From Paragordius varius (lineage: Eukaryota; Nematomorpha), in the NCBI GenBank assembly GCA_964247055.1, contig OZ176054.1, positions 11,284,001-11,348,000 on the forward strand: DNA of 64,000 bases. The letters run 5' to 3'. The position numbers and the translations under genes are program-made. The notes under the pieces were generated by a model. It was not told the origin of the DNA. It ran no database searches and saw only the letters and a program-made list of their open reading frames with translations. Position 1 is the first letter of the stretch, and the number at the start of each line of letters is the position of its first letter. Positions 45,359-58,906 of this stretch are shown one piece after another.

Positions 45359-48267
45359 TAAGGTGACCAGATTTTTTGAAGGAAAAAGCGGGACATATCT
45401 GAGAAAGGGGGGAAGGCTTGGGGGGGGGGGGGTACAACCAAAAATTTTTATAAAAAAATTATTGTTTATTTATTTTTAACACAAATCTCCATATTTATAA
45501 AAATGGAAAATGCTGGCTTTGTGATCTGTTTCCGGAAAACCGGTAGACTCATTCAAATCCAAATGTCGAAAAAATATAATCATTAATAAAAGCCACGACA
45601 ATAGCTTTGCCCTTTTTTGAGTTGGGCCCCCAGTTCGGGCCCACCCCGTGTAAAAAACGGTTTTTTTTGAAAACAGAAGTCCACAAAAATCGTGACTTTG
45701 AGATTTACCGGAGAACGTGTTGGACAATTCAATTTCAAATATGATTTTTGTTTACTTATTTCGATTGCGCCGAACATAATCGGCTCGCTTAATTTAGGAC
45801 CTCTTTTTACCCGCTCCCCCCGTAAAATGCTATTTTTTTAAAAAACAAAGTCCACAAAAATAATTTTTTGAATCTATTTTTCCCCCAAGTAAACAATATA
45901 TTAGTATGAATGCACCGTTTTAAAATTCCTATGAGATCATAGCTATTAATTAATGTTTCGAAATAATCCACATATGTAGATCCTTTTATTGTCCCTTTAT
46001 CAAATAGCATCCCCTCCCCCCAGAAATCCTAAGGACTTCCTCGGGCTGCGTAGCAGCACCAGATTTACGCTAGTACATTATAAATATAAAAAAATAATTT
46101 ATTCCTAAGTATATTTTTTATTTGAGTGAATGCGTTTAGCAGATTGTCATCTTTAAAATATTGTAGAAGTCTTCACAAGAATTCGTCAAATTATATTTGA
46201 TAGATAAAATGGCCTTTAAAGTTTCATTATTTAAATTTGATTTTTCCGATGTCCACACCTGATTTTCTGTGTAAGAAACGCGCTCAGTAGCAGCGTTTGT
46301 TCCAGGTAAAGATAGTGCAAATTCCACAATTATTAAAACATTATTGTATGGAACATAGTTTGTTTCAAAATGATGAAATATTTCTAACCATTTCTTTTCT
46401 ACTGTATTTTTTTCTGTTGTCCACAATTTAAATTTTTCATTATAAATATATTTTTTAGCTAATGATACTCAAAAAAAGATTATTTTCTGAAAGATTACTT
46501 TTTGGGAATTTTGGGGAGATGCAGATGTAATCAATGATTTTTGAACATCGCACCAATTGAATTGTAGTTTGAATGTTATCCAATGAAAATGATCAATTTC
46601 ATTGAATTGCACCGTCCAGTCTTCCAAATAATCTTTACAGTTTGTATAAAACATTTTTATATGGTACAGGATATCTTGGCGATTTATTAAGCCTTGTTTT
46701 ATTATATATAATATTGCGGACGATTAATGGTATAAAATTATTTTCTAACCTTTCGTGACATTGAAATTTTAGGTTATTAACTTCATTGGTACTTCGATTG
46801 CCGAAATTACCATCTATCAATTTAATAACATTTTAAAAGAGAGAAGCTTGATTATGTAGGAACTCTAACCATATTTGAAGAATCACTTTCAAAAAACTTT
46901 TCCAAAGTTTTAGGACATTTGTGATAAAAATTGGAATAGGAATACATTTTTAAAATTCTTTCGATAGCTAGCACAAGAGCTAACCAACGAGTTTCACAAT
47001 ATCCAAGCATTTTTTATATTGAACTTCTGCATTTTCACATAATTCCTTAAGCGTTTCAACGCGTACCATGTATATAAAAACATAGGAATGTATTTTAACA
47101 ACTACATTTTCCACATCTAGGGGTAACAAATCAGCAGCTGTTTGAATAGCGTTGTGTATTATGTGCGCTGCATACCCAACGCCAATAAAGTTTTGATGAA
47201 AGCTATTCATGAAAAATATTTTTTGGCCCCCTTTTTGCTTTTCCACCGAAGTTCGTATTGGTGTTGTCAGCGCAATATGCGATGATTTTGTCTTATTATT
47301 TTTTTCTAGAATATTGATTATTGAAGTAAAAATTATGACGGAATTTTCACCGGATAGAGAAATAAAATTTAAAATTTCTGGATTAAGATTATTTATTAAA
47401 CTGGGAAATAATTTTGTTTCCTTGTGATTTGATCCATCAGAGTAAAGCGGTATGAAATTAATTTTCAGCAAATTTTTTTGGTTTCAGAAAATGTGGTGAA
47501 ATGATATTGCATAAAATGGATTCAGCCTTTGTACGGGCGCATGTAAATTTTTTATTGGATATGGTACGAATAACCTATGAGGTACAATCTCTAGATCTAT
47601 GGGGATGATTGTGATTAACGGCGTGAAAAGATAAAACGCCTTCGGCTAGTGCCAAATTCTTTTCTTCCTCTCCAGAAGCGGTTTTATATAAACGCTCATT
47701 TTGTAAGATGATTTGCCATATCTAAACATTTTTTTCTGTGTTTCCATATGCTTTGTAATATCATGCTTGCCGCCATGTGCTAGGGTGAATTCCCCCTAAA
47801 GAACATTTAAGAATTCCTTGTTTTTTTGATAAAAGGAAATTCTTTCATTAATTTATCGTTAAATTTACAACCACTTTTTGTACTCATATTTTTAAACTAA
47901 TATTAGTATAAAAAATATTATATTACCTTGATTTTCTGGAGTAAAAGTACAAGCCACCGATTTATGGTATTAATTTGTCTTTTTGATGGTGTTGGCAGGT
48001 AATATAATTAAAATATTAGTATAAAAAATATTTTGTTACCTTAATATTTTGAAGTAAACGTATAAGCTACCCATTTGTGGTATTAATATGTCTAAAATTG
48101 ATATAGATTTTAAAACTAACTAATGATAAAAAATTTAAACGGATAAAAAAATTTTTTTATAAAAAATTTAAAATTTTTTTTTATATAATCGTGAAAAAGC
48201 GGGACATTTAAAAAGTGTAGCGGGACGCGAGACAAAGTGTGAAAAAGCGGGACTTCTGGTCACCCTA
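45359..48267 (-). mobile_element. hAT DNA transposon, full length but decayed
   Basis: Ends TAAGGTGACCAG and (reverse) TAGGGTGACCAG form terminal inverted repeats. The 8-bp duplication GGTATATC flanks both sides (45351-45358, 48268-48275), as in hAT insertions. Minus-strand coding runs from about 47.89 to 46.14 kb: an N-terminal STKSGCKFND start, a central block with FIGVGYAAHIIHNAIQTA, and a C-terminal dimerisation block with ALSLPGTNAATERV. The frame is interrupted several times, so it is not active. Subterminal poly-G and repeated GCGGGAC motifs lie at the ends. Confidence 0.85.
46136..47888 (-). pseudogene. hAT transposase pseudogene
   Basis: Order along the minus strand: N-terminal start region near 47.85 kb; long open block 46980-47471 with YAAHIIHNAIQTAADLL and VRVETLKELCENAEV; a region with LVLAIERILKMYS; and the dimerisation block 46136-46426 with NAATERVSYTENQVW. 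Several stops and frame changes separate the blocks. The poly-T stretch 47282-47310 on the plus strand is only a shadow of it. Confidence 0.75.
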
Positions 48268-48521
48268 GGTATATCTCAATTAATAAACCAGCATTGGAAA
48301 ACAGCCTAATACTTTTAAACAATATTTCATACATTAGAATAATTAAAATTTTTAATCAAAAAAATGTTTCGTAACTCACCTCCCAATATCTTCACATATA
48401 GGGGTCGATCCATTTAATTGTAAAAGCATGTTTGTTTTCAACAAATTTTTGACTCTTTCAACCTCAAAATCGGTAATTAATGTACAAAGTCGCACCCTAT
48501 ATATATATATATATATATATA

Positions 48522-48686
48522 TTTTGATGGTTGCTTATTTCACATTATAGTTGGGCAATTTGCAACACAGTAGTGCATGGAAAAAACAACAAAATGTTGA
48601 CTAAACAATTTCATCCTCTCTTTTTTCCATACACTACTGTGTTGCGAATTGCCCAACTATAGTGTGAAATAAGAAACCATTAAAAT
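48522..48686. mobile_element. Short palindromic MITE (copy B)
   Basis: Copy B of 583-747. Confidence 0.75.
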
Positions 48687-48853
48687 TCACACTGTATATG
48701 TAAAAACAATTTTTATATTAATTTAAATGGATGTGCGTGTGTTATCGAAAACAATGATATTAATAATCATTTTGAACGAAAAAAACGCGCAAAATTTTGT
48801 ATATTTGAAATACATGTGATATATAAAGCCCCGTTGAAATCAATATATATTTA

Positions 48854-48889
<36 letters not shown>

Positions 48890-50029
48890 TATGATGTTAA
48901 TATTATTTGTTAGATTTTTTAGACACCATGTTGGAGATAAATGGAATTTTTAAAATTAATATTGTGTTTGAAAAGGTTATTTATATTGTTTAAAATAAGC
49001 CATATTATAAACTTTACTGGAAAACAATAATATACAGTAAAAAATAAAAATTTAAGGCTAAATTAAAAAACAGTCAGCTAACTCTTTGGCAAAAAATCAG
49101 TCGTTTACTTAAATTAAGGGCTTACACAGTAATTATTTCCTTCTGATGTTTTAATGAAACAAATCAAACCTTTATATGAGGATCGAAATTTAACTGGGTC
49201 ACTTTTTATAACGGCACTTATTGAATCATTTGCCTTGACTATTGAAAGCACCATTGATTGGAGATTATGCTAAACTTAGAGGGTAGGCGTACTATATTAT
49301 AGTCCCATATTTAAACAACTTCGGCTTTTTGGAATATTACGGGATTAGGTATCTTTAGAAGGGCTATCAAAAAATCATCAATACTGTATATATAATTGGA
49401 TAGAAATGGACCATATTCCCGATATGTAATAACATTATTTTAATAATTACTTTGAAAAGTAATATGTGAGATTTGTAAAATAATATAGTTAGCTGGAGAG
49501 TTTTGATTAGTAATATCTAATTAATCCGATAGTCTTTGAAATACACGCATTTTAATGTATGTTCAGTAATTATATTGCCAGTCAAATAACATAAATGGTT
49601 TATCCAATGCGTAAAATACTGACCCACGAAATTATTTCGTAGTACACATATGAAAGAGGATTGACGTGAGAATTAACATAGGCTTTAATTTGATGGATAT
49701 TTTGTAATATTAAATTTTGAGAATATTATAGCAATTTATGTTAACATTTGTAATATTGTTGTTACGTATTTAGATGCGGAATTTTGTGGGTTTTTATCTT
49801 TGATAAATTAATAAATAGTAAAATACGTATTTTAAGATTTTTTATGTTAATTATTCCTAAAAATAATAAATATTTTTCAACATGCTAAATACCTGTATTA
49901 ATATTGGTATTATAATTTTATATGTTATTACTAATTAAAAAAACACAAGTAAATATATATTTGTGAAAATTTAAGTAGATTTTAGATTTTTGTCTTTTAT
50001 GTTTTGCATTGTTAATTATTAATAATGTA
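48687..50029. other. No gene seen (copy B)
   Basis: Counterpart of 748-2089; the (TA)n near 48860 is longer. Confidence 0.5.
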
Positions 50030-50920
50030 TTTCAAGTTTAATCAGGTAAAAATTCGGTTTTTAAATTTAGTCAAAATTAATTTTTTTTGTTTTTATGTAA
50101 CATTGTTAGTTGTAATCAATTACTACATATTTTGGACATTTTAATAAATACAGGTAAAAATTGCGGTTAATTTAGTCAAAATTTATTTTTTTTGTTTTTT
50201 ATGTAACATTGTTAGTTATAATCAATTACTACATATTTTGGACATTTTAATAAATACAGGTAAAAAGTGCGGTTTTTAATTAATTTAGTAAAAATTTAGT
50301 TTTTTTATGTTTAGGTTTTGCATTGTTAATTGTAATTAATTACTACATATTTTGGACATTATAATAAATACAGGTAAAAATTGCGGTTTTTAACAAATTT
50401 AGTAAAAATTTAGTTTTTTTTTGTTTTTAGGTTTTGCATTTTTAATTGTAATTTACTACATATTTTGGACATTTTGATTAATAAAGGTAAAAAATGAGGT
50501 TGTTTTTATTGTTAGCAAAAATTTAATTTTTTCTTGTTTTTTTATTTAATATTGTTAATTGTAATTAATTACTACTTATTTGGAAATTTTAATAAATACA
50601 GGTGAAAATGGCGGTTTTTAACAAACTTCAGTAACATTTTTTGTATTTTGTATCATTGTTATTTAATTAATTACTAAATATTTTGGACATTTTAAAAACT
50701 GGTGTAAATTGCGGTTCTTAATAAATTAGTAAAATTTTAAATTTTTTATTCAACCTTGCTAATTTATTTATCACTATATATATGTGAAACATTGATATAT
50801 ACAGGTAGAATTACTATGATTTGCGGTTTTTAAATTTTTTAAACATTATTTTGTTTTACATTGATAACTAATATAATAAATATAGTTAACATATCTGAGC
50901 AGAAAAATGCATGTTACGGT
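50030..50920. repeat. Minisatellite (copy B)
   Basis: Copy B of 2090-2985 with the same unit order. Confidence 0.8.
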
Positions 50921-51108
50921 TTTATGTTTGATAATTTATTTTCCAAATCAACTATTTATATTTTAACAAACACCTTATGTCACCAAAGATTGAAAATAAG
51001 ATCAAGATATATAAAACATCTTTTAAGGTTTTGAGTATCGCCAAATATAAATAAATTTATTTGAATTATAAATGTATAATTATACAAAATATTCATAATA
51101 TTATGTTT

Positions 51109-52029
51109 GAAATTAACATTCTTCTTATTGATATTAATACAGGTAATTTGTTTATATAGATGCGGTGTGCGTTCATGCTGATCATATAGATGAAGAATAG
51201 TATGAGATGCAATAATTAAATGCAAATAGAAAGTTTCATCACCATCATTTTCTAGGTAGATTCTATCAACTAAAATATAAGATAATTAATATATTAGAAA
51301 ATTGATACCTGGCTAAAAGTATTTTCAACACAAATTGGGGGCTAAAACATTCAAAGTTTGAAAGAGAATAAGTAAGGTTGACTTGGCTTTTTAACAACTA
51401 AATTTGCAAAAAAATATTTTCTTCATGATAAAAAATTCAAAAATGATACTTTATGTTTTTTTCCTTCTACCATCCTAAACTATATATAAAAAAAACTATT
51501 CTTCACCAAAGCAAACAATGTTAGTGTTGCCTGCTTAGTTTTTGTAGTGCTGTTGCATTCAAAGCTTTTGAAAATAAATATTTGTTTCTATTCTCTATTT
51601 TACGTCATTGGTATGGTGAAATCATATAAGCCTTTTCATATTTATAGTTTAGAATAATAGAACGAAAAAAACATAAAGTATCATTTTTGAATATTTTAAC
51701 ATGAAGAAAATATTTTTTTGCAAATTTAGTTGTTAAAAAGCCAAGTCAACCTTATTTAGTTCTCTTTCAAACTTTGAATGTTTTAGCCCCCAATTTATGT
51801 TGAAAATACATTTAGAATCCAGGTATCAATTTTCTATATTAACTATCTTATATTGTAGTTGATAGAATCTACCTAGAAAATGATGGTGATTGAAATTTTC
51901 TATTTGCATTTAATTATTGCATCTCATACTATTCTTTAATCTATATGATCATCATGAACGCACCGCATCGTATATCAATTATATAAACAAATTACCTGTA
52001 TTAATATCAATAAGAAGAATGTTAATTTC
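51109..52029. repeat. Large inverted repeat with exon-like arms (copy B)
   Basis: Copy B of 3171-4091. Confidence 0.8.
51141..51269 (-). CDS. Candidate phase-1 exon inside an inverted duplication (copy B)
   Basis: Copy B of 3203-3331 with the same acceptor, donor and open frame. Confidence 0.35.
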
Positions 52030-52694
52030 TTAGTTTGTGGACCCTGTGTATATGAAAAATTGATGTCCTATAATCCGACATTTTACATTTTTTGAAAAAC
52101 TAGCCCATTTTAAAGGATTCTAAAAAAATTTAATTTTCGGAGTTGCGAAAATGGTAAAATTAATGCTTTTTCACATTGCATAATTGGATTTAAATACATC
52201 TGTATAAGTTACAGTGGCATACCGATGGGGGGGGGGGGGGGGGTGCATCATGCCCCGGGCGCCGTTATTTAGGGGCGCCCAAATGATTTTTAATTAAATT
52301 TAAATTTTTGGTAAAATAACAACAACTTTCAAGTAAGATTTTTCAGCAATTTACGTATAAATCCCTAAAATAATATAAAAATTATATAAATGAGATCAAG
52401 ATTAAACTATGCAAAAAACAACTTTCATTATTCCCTTCAACATGTGCAAACTTATTTTTTCGCTTAAAAAACGTATTCTTTTATTGTCTTAAATTAAATT
52501 TTAACTTTTCTATCTGTTCAAAACCTTATCTCTTATTATTATAATTTATAATTACATTTTTATTTTAATCATATTCAATTTCAAAACCCAATTTTATTTA
52601 TTGAAATCTCCAACATCATTCCATCTCTAACAAGGTAGGTTTTTGTTATTAATAATATATTTTTTATAATTACTTTTATTTTCATCAGATATCA

Positions 52695-53836
52695 ATGCCT
52701 AAACTCACCGATTACGCAGATAGGAAATGTAAAATCCAGGAAGAGAATAAAACAAATAAAATGCGAATATGAAATCTTATTTAAATATCTGACCATAACA
52801 AAAGTTTATGCGACACAAACCTAACGGTACCCCTTAATAATAGTAACTTACACCTGAAACCCTATTTATTGATTTTATAAACAGATATGTAAAAACTACA
52901 AATTATATACCATTAGTAAATCTAAGCGCTATACCTATATAAAGTTTAATGATGGCGCCTTCTTAAAATTTACTAATAATCTCCCGTAATATCTAATCAA
53001 TTTCGCACAGGATCTCAATTTCAAAATAAATGCAATCTCTTTAAAACAAAAAAACATAGTCCAGCGGCCCAATCTTGGTTTTTTCAACTTATCGGTAAAA
53101 AAGAAGGATTTGAAGAATTCACCAAAGAACAGATCTGCGTATTGTTATTATTGCTCACTTTTTATCGATCTAATTCTTTACCTTCATCTTTAATAATTAC
53201 GCATGGTTTCAATGGAGGAAAAAAATAAATTAATCCATTATAAAAATAGCCTCAATCACCGGAAAGCATTTAGTACTTGGAAAGAGGCAGAAAAAGATTG
53301 ATAAATAAAATAGGAATTGCTCTAGAAGCTCACATAATCGGAAAAAGATATATGGCGAAATATTTTACATCGAATATTGGCCTGCAAGAAATTTTTAATC
53401 ACCCAAAATCTCCCTTTTCGAGGACATATTGAAAAATGTATCTAGATGACTCAGCACCAAATCGAAACCTCTTAGTATTAAAACTCTTCGCTCAGTTTGA
53501 AAAATTATTGAAATAACAATATTGATTTAAAAAATAATTGGGAATCTATAAACGAATTTTACAATAAGATTATAATGGATCAGATCTTTTTATAGAAATT
53601 TGTGATTGTAGGATGTTATTCCTAAGTCGAAAAGATGTCGAACCTAAAACTCCGTTAGAACTCTAAACCTTTATAATTTCATACGGCGAAGATGTATACC
53701 TAATTTAAGGGTTGCACTTCAAATACTTTTAACCATTTCAACGACAGTCGCTAGTTGTGAAAGGTCATTCAGCAAAGAAATTAATTTCAACATATATTCA
53801 ATCGCGATGTGTCATAACTTAATATGGTTGTGTGTG
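52695..53836 (+). pseudogene. hAT transposase pseudogene, copy B (5' part)
   Basis: Near-identical to 4751-5895; the C-terminal piece resumes after 57985. Confidence 0.7.
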
Positions 53837-54039
53837 TGTTACATAAATTTTAAATATATATTTTGTTTGTATGCTATAGTTTTTTGTAAGATTTGCACTA
53901 TCTTATTTTTATATTTATATACTATGTAAATATCATGTTACTCAAAATTTTATTGTATCATGCAAATTATGTTCACTTAAAAATAGTATATATAAAGCAC
54001 AAAATACCGAATATATCATATTTTTGTTACCTTTTAACA
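53837..54039 (+). repeat. 5' LTR, copy B
   Basis: 203 bp counterpart of 5896-6102. Confidence 0.85.
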
Positions 54040-57000
54040 TCTGGTGGTCATTCGAGTTCCGAAATAAGCTAGTGCTAGTGGAAGTTTTACCGATATCCGA
54101 ACGAACATGGCAACGCCAATTGCCAACCTCGCTAACTTATGCATCGAGAAATATAATGATAATATCATTGAGGAATACGTTGACTATAAGACAAATGTTA
54201 TGGAGGCGAAAGAAATCCCTGTAACAGAACAATCTCTCAAAGCAACTTGTTGCCTATGGTGGTCTATTGGTTGTGCTCAAAATAAATCAACGACTGTATC
54301 CCAAAAAAATAAAAGATGCATCATGGAGCGAGATAATGATAACTTGTTTAAAAGTATTTAATCCCACAAAATCAAATTTTAAAGCGGATTTGAATTTTTT
54401 CGACTTGTGCGAAGCAACGCTGAATTTTTCACCCAATTTTTAGAATGGGTTAAGATCGCAGCCGGAGAGGCCAAATTTAATGATTCGACTGAGGAACGTA
54501 TTCGGGATGCTTTCGTCATTGGTTTACGGCAACCGCAATTGGAAATCGATATACATTCAAGGTATCCCGATTCCGAGATCAACAGACAACCCGTGTCTCT
54601 AAAAACGATAGTGGATCTCGCACTAGCACGAAGCTACTAGAGCTGGCCTTCATAACAATAATGATAATACCAATTATAACAATGGTAAAAATTTAAATCG
54701 ATTAAACACACCAATAATAATAATACGGCCATGCGTTCACGACAGCCAACAGCAAAACATCTAACACATTCGTGCAATCGTTGTGGGAGTAGCCACGGAA
54801 CAAACAAATTTCCTGCTTGTAACCGCAATCGTAATAAATGTGGAAAACCCAACCACTTCGCTAAAATGTGTAGATCAAAAAACGCTGCCAAGAGTATGTT
54901 CAACCTCCAGATCCATAGAAAAGCAATGCCTACCTCACCATGGACCGTAAGAATAATGATAAACAACAAAGAACAAATATTTATCTATGAAACTCGAGCT
55001 GACATTAGTGTATAATCAGCTTTGAAACCTGGAAACAAGTTGGCAAGCCAAATATTAAACCCATACCGCCAGTAAAAGCCTACAATAATAATATAGTGCC
55101 TCTACTGGGCGTAACAACAGTCACAGTGCAAATCAATGGGCAAAACTTGGGGGACGCAGAATGTTGTGTATTGAAAGAAAAAAAGTCAAAGGCATAGCTC
55201 ATTTGTGGCTTGGATTAGATCACGAGATTCTACATCGACGGAATTAACTTTCTTAAACTTGATAAAATTATTGAAAATTTATTAATCTATTTAAACAGGA
55301 ATTAGGCTGTTACATTGAGCCGGTTAAAGTTCATATGGCATCCAATACCTCCCCCAATGTTTGGCCTTGTCGCTGAGTACCGTTTCCCCTAAGAGTAAAA
55401 GTTGAAAACGAAGTGCTAAAATTACAAAAGTTAGACATTTTGGAGCCAATATATCCCAACCTTACACCTCTGACATGGGCCATGCCCACCGTTAATGTGC
55501 TAAAAGAGAATGGAAAGGTAAGAATTTGTAGCGATTTTAGAGTTACGATCAACAAGTGGCTGACTGAGGACTCTCATATTCCAACGATTGATGATTTAGT
55601 AAGTAAGATTGGCGAAGGCCAAGTTTTCACTAAGATTGATCTGAAAGATGCCTATCTACAAATGCCCATAACTAAAGAATCACAACACCTCCTAACAATT
55701 GCAACTCACAAGGGATTTTTCCGCTACAAAAGGATGCCTTTCGGACTGTCAACAGCACCAATAATTTTCAACGAGTCATGACCAGGTTATAAAAGATTGT
55801 CCCGGCACTTGTGCATATTTAGATGATGTTTTAGTAACTGGCAAATCTGAACAGGAACATTCAATAAATCTTAATAATGTTTTAAATCGGTTAGAATTAG
55901 CAGCTTTTAGATTAAGAAAAGATACAATAAAATTAGGTGAACTCAGTAAGTTATCTGGGATTTAAAATAAGTAATAAAGGTATAAGGCCCTGCAAGAATA
56001 AAAAGCAATCAATGATTTTAAAAAACCTGTGGATAAAAAAACTTAAAAAGTTTTCTAGTAATTTTAACTTTCCATGAAAGATTTATAACCAACCTTCAAT
56101 TAAGTGTAATGGAATTACATAGTTTAACGAGTAAGAACGTCAGATGGAACTGGTCGGAAAAACACGAGAAAAGTTGGAAAGCAGCGAAGGAATTATTAAG
56201 TAAACAAGTATTTTTAACACCATACAATCCGGATAGAAAGTTAGTAATTGAAACCGATGCCTCAGATATAGGGTTTGGATGTATTTTAAGTCATGTTGTA
56301 AATGAGTAAAGGAAACCCATTGCCTATGGTTCAAGAAAATGTACCGATTGAACTACTCTACGATATTTAAGATGGGTTAACCGACTGAATGATTATGATT
56401 TTAAATTAAGTTATCAGGCGGGTCCGAAAATTAAAGCCGATTTGTCAAGATGTCCCGGTAAAGATAATGTTGACACAATTGATAGAGATTACATGGTAAC
56501 AAGACATCTTAGGTTCCTAAATTGTCATAACGTTCATTTAATGGGATCCGGAGAGAGGCAGTTAAGGATAAAATTTTGCAGAAGGTAATCAAGGCTATTC
56601 ATAATCAAGATTGGAGTGATGTTGAGTTAGGTGAGTTTACGAACCGTAAAGGAGAAATTTCGTACCAATACGGATTGCTAAGTTTAAATGATCGAATCAT
56701 CATTCCAGAAAGCTTACAGGCGAATGTGGTTAATTATTTGCACAGCGGGCATAATATAATAATGTAGAAACGATGAAAGCAATGGCAAGGTGTACATGTT
56801 TTTGGTCAAAATTAGAGAACGATTTGGTAAGAAGTTATAGTGAATGTAGTTCGTGTCAGGTAAACAAACCAAGCCTATGTGAAAACCCCAGTTACCCATG
56901 GGATCCAAATGATGCAATATGGGAGCGCCTACACATTGATATAGCCGGACCAGTTGACGGGTATTTTTAGGTGTTGATTGATAGCGCATCAAAATGGTCG

Positions 57001-57785
57001 GAAGGGTTTATGTTAAATCGGGTTATTTCGGTAAATATATTGCACAAACTCGAGGAAACCTTTGCCAGGTTTGGGTTTCCGAGGACGGTAATAAGTGATA
57101 ACGCTTCCTACTTTAATAATTCGTACTTTACATTAACCCTGACAAACTTGGGAATTAAGCATGTGAGACTAACCCCCTATCATCTTAAAAGTAATGGGAT
57201 GGTAGAAAGGTTAGTGGGGACCCTAAAGTGCAAGTACAGAAAAATCAAAAATTATAATATTACACCGCAGGAAGCTTTTAATACTACTTTATGGTCTTAC
57301 CGTAACTCAATTCCCGCTACCACAAAAACCCCCTTCCAACTACTCTTTAACCGAGTCTCCCAAACACCCCTGACCTGGATTAACACAAAAACAACAGCCT
57401 TAGACGCATCCCTGATGAAAAACGAACAAAGTCCTGGATGGCGAGCCGGCGAGGTTGTTGATAGAACCGGTCTCCTTTCGTACAGTGTGTGGGATCAGGA
57501 AAACCAGTAGATGGTCAGAAAGCACGCGGACCAGTTAAAACATGTACCAACCGCCAACTCAAATACTCCGGTCACTCAAAACAATAATAGTAATAACGAC
57601 AATTACAGTAATAATAATGGTAACAGTATTGATAAAAATAATAATAGTAATGACAATAATAATGATAAAATAAATGGTAATAATAATGAAAGTAGTAATG
57701 ATAATATTAATGAAAATCCGCACGAGCGTCGTTACCCTGAGAAAATTCGGCAGAAGCCGATCCGGTTCTTCTAAGGGGGAAATGA

Positions 57786-57980
57786 TGTTACATATGCAAT
57801 TTTAAATATATATTTTGTTTGTATGCTATAGTTTTTTGTAAGATTTGCATTGTCTTATTTTTATATTTTTGTACTATGTATACTCAAACTTTATTATATC
57901 ATGCAAATTATGTTCACTTAAAAATAGTATGTAAAAGCACAAAAAACCGATAAATATCATACTTTCGTTACCTTTTAACA
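57786..57980 (+). repeat. 3' LTR, copy B
   Basis: 195 bp counterpart of 9849-10044. Confidence 0.85.
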
Positions 57981-58358
57981 GTGTGGAAAAAAAAATTTAA
58001 TATGATAGATTTTAATGATGTGTTTGATAATTTCGCAATATCAAAAGCCAGAAAATTTTTTTGAAATATTTTTTCTTAGTTGCCTCTTTCCATTCCAAAT
58101 AGTAAAATCTCATTAATATACTTAATATTTTACGGATTAAATAAATCGCATTACATAAATTGTCATAATTTTTAATTCCGTTAAAATCTGTATTGTAAAA
58201 TTAGCCCAGATTTACAATTATTTTTAATCATTATTGTTCGCCATTATCATCCATTCAATATATGCAATTAAAATCAATGTCTATTATTTTTATAAATATA
58301 ATTTCAATATTATAGTTATTAGATTTACATGTATGTATTTGAGTATGAATAAATTTAG

Positions 58359-58393
<35 letters not shown>

Positions 58394-58862
58394 GATTTAA
58401 AATTTATATGACTGTGATGTCTTATCTATGGTTAGGTTGCAATGTTTTAGTGGCTTTCAAAAAAGGAGAGGGGCGCCAAAAGAATTTTATGCCCCGGGCG
58501 CCGCAAATGCTCGGTACGCCACTGATAAATTATATTTGAAATTGTCGAAACACTTTTGCATTTTTTTGAGCAGGTAATTCAAATTTTCACCCCTTTAAAA
58601 CTAGTGTTTAATATTATGGTTTATATGAACCTATTTATTGATAAAGTTGCGCATTTGCGAATTAGAAAAATAATGAAAGCGATTTTTAACATATTTTACG
58701 GCAATATATATGATCAATTTTGAATTAACTTTAGACCCAATTGTTTAATATAAAAATAACTTTAAATTCGACAAATTTATTTATTGATATAAATGATGCA
58801 TAAATCACATGAATGATTAATCCCTGAAGCAAATTAATTTTTAAGAATTGATGAATTGCATA

Positions 58863-58906
58863 TTACTTATCGTCACCAGAACCAGAACCAGACCAATAAT
58901 CGCTTG
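58863..58906 (-). CDS. Gene 3 terminal exon
   Basis: 44 nt, identical to 10930-10973, reads SDYWSGSGSGDDK and stop in phase 1; AATAAA (reverse strand) at 58776-58781. Confidence 0.45.

Larger units (their letters stand above)
53837..57980 (+). mobile_element. Ty3/Gypsy LTR retrotransposon fossil, copy B
   Basis: Same insertion as copy A: LTRs 53837-54039 and 57786-57980, duplication GTGTG at 53832-53836 and 57981-57985. Same parts and also broken in about as many places. It differs from copy A by well under 1%, so it was carried along by the segmental duplication. Confidence 0.9.
52212..58524 (+). mobile_element. hAT transposon (ZMYM1-like type), copy B, interrupted by an LTR element
   Basis: Begins CAGTGGCATACCGA after ATAAGTTA (52204-52211) and ends CGGTACGCCACTG before ATAAATTA (58525-58532). 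Same nested LTR insertion as copy A. Confidence 0.85.

Noticed and set aside
47209-47427. Plus-strand 72-codon frame
   Set aside because: Antisense shadow of the hAT transposase block.
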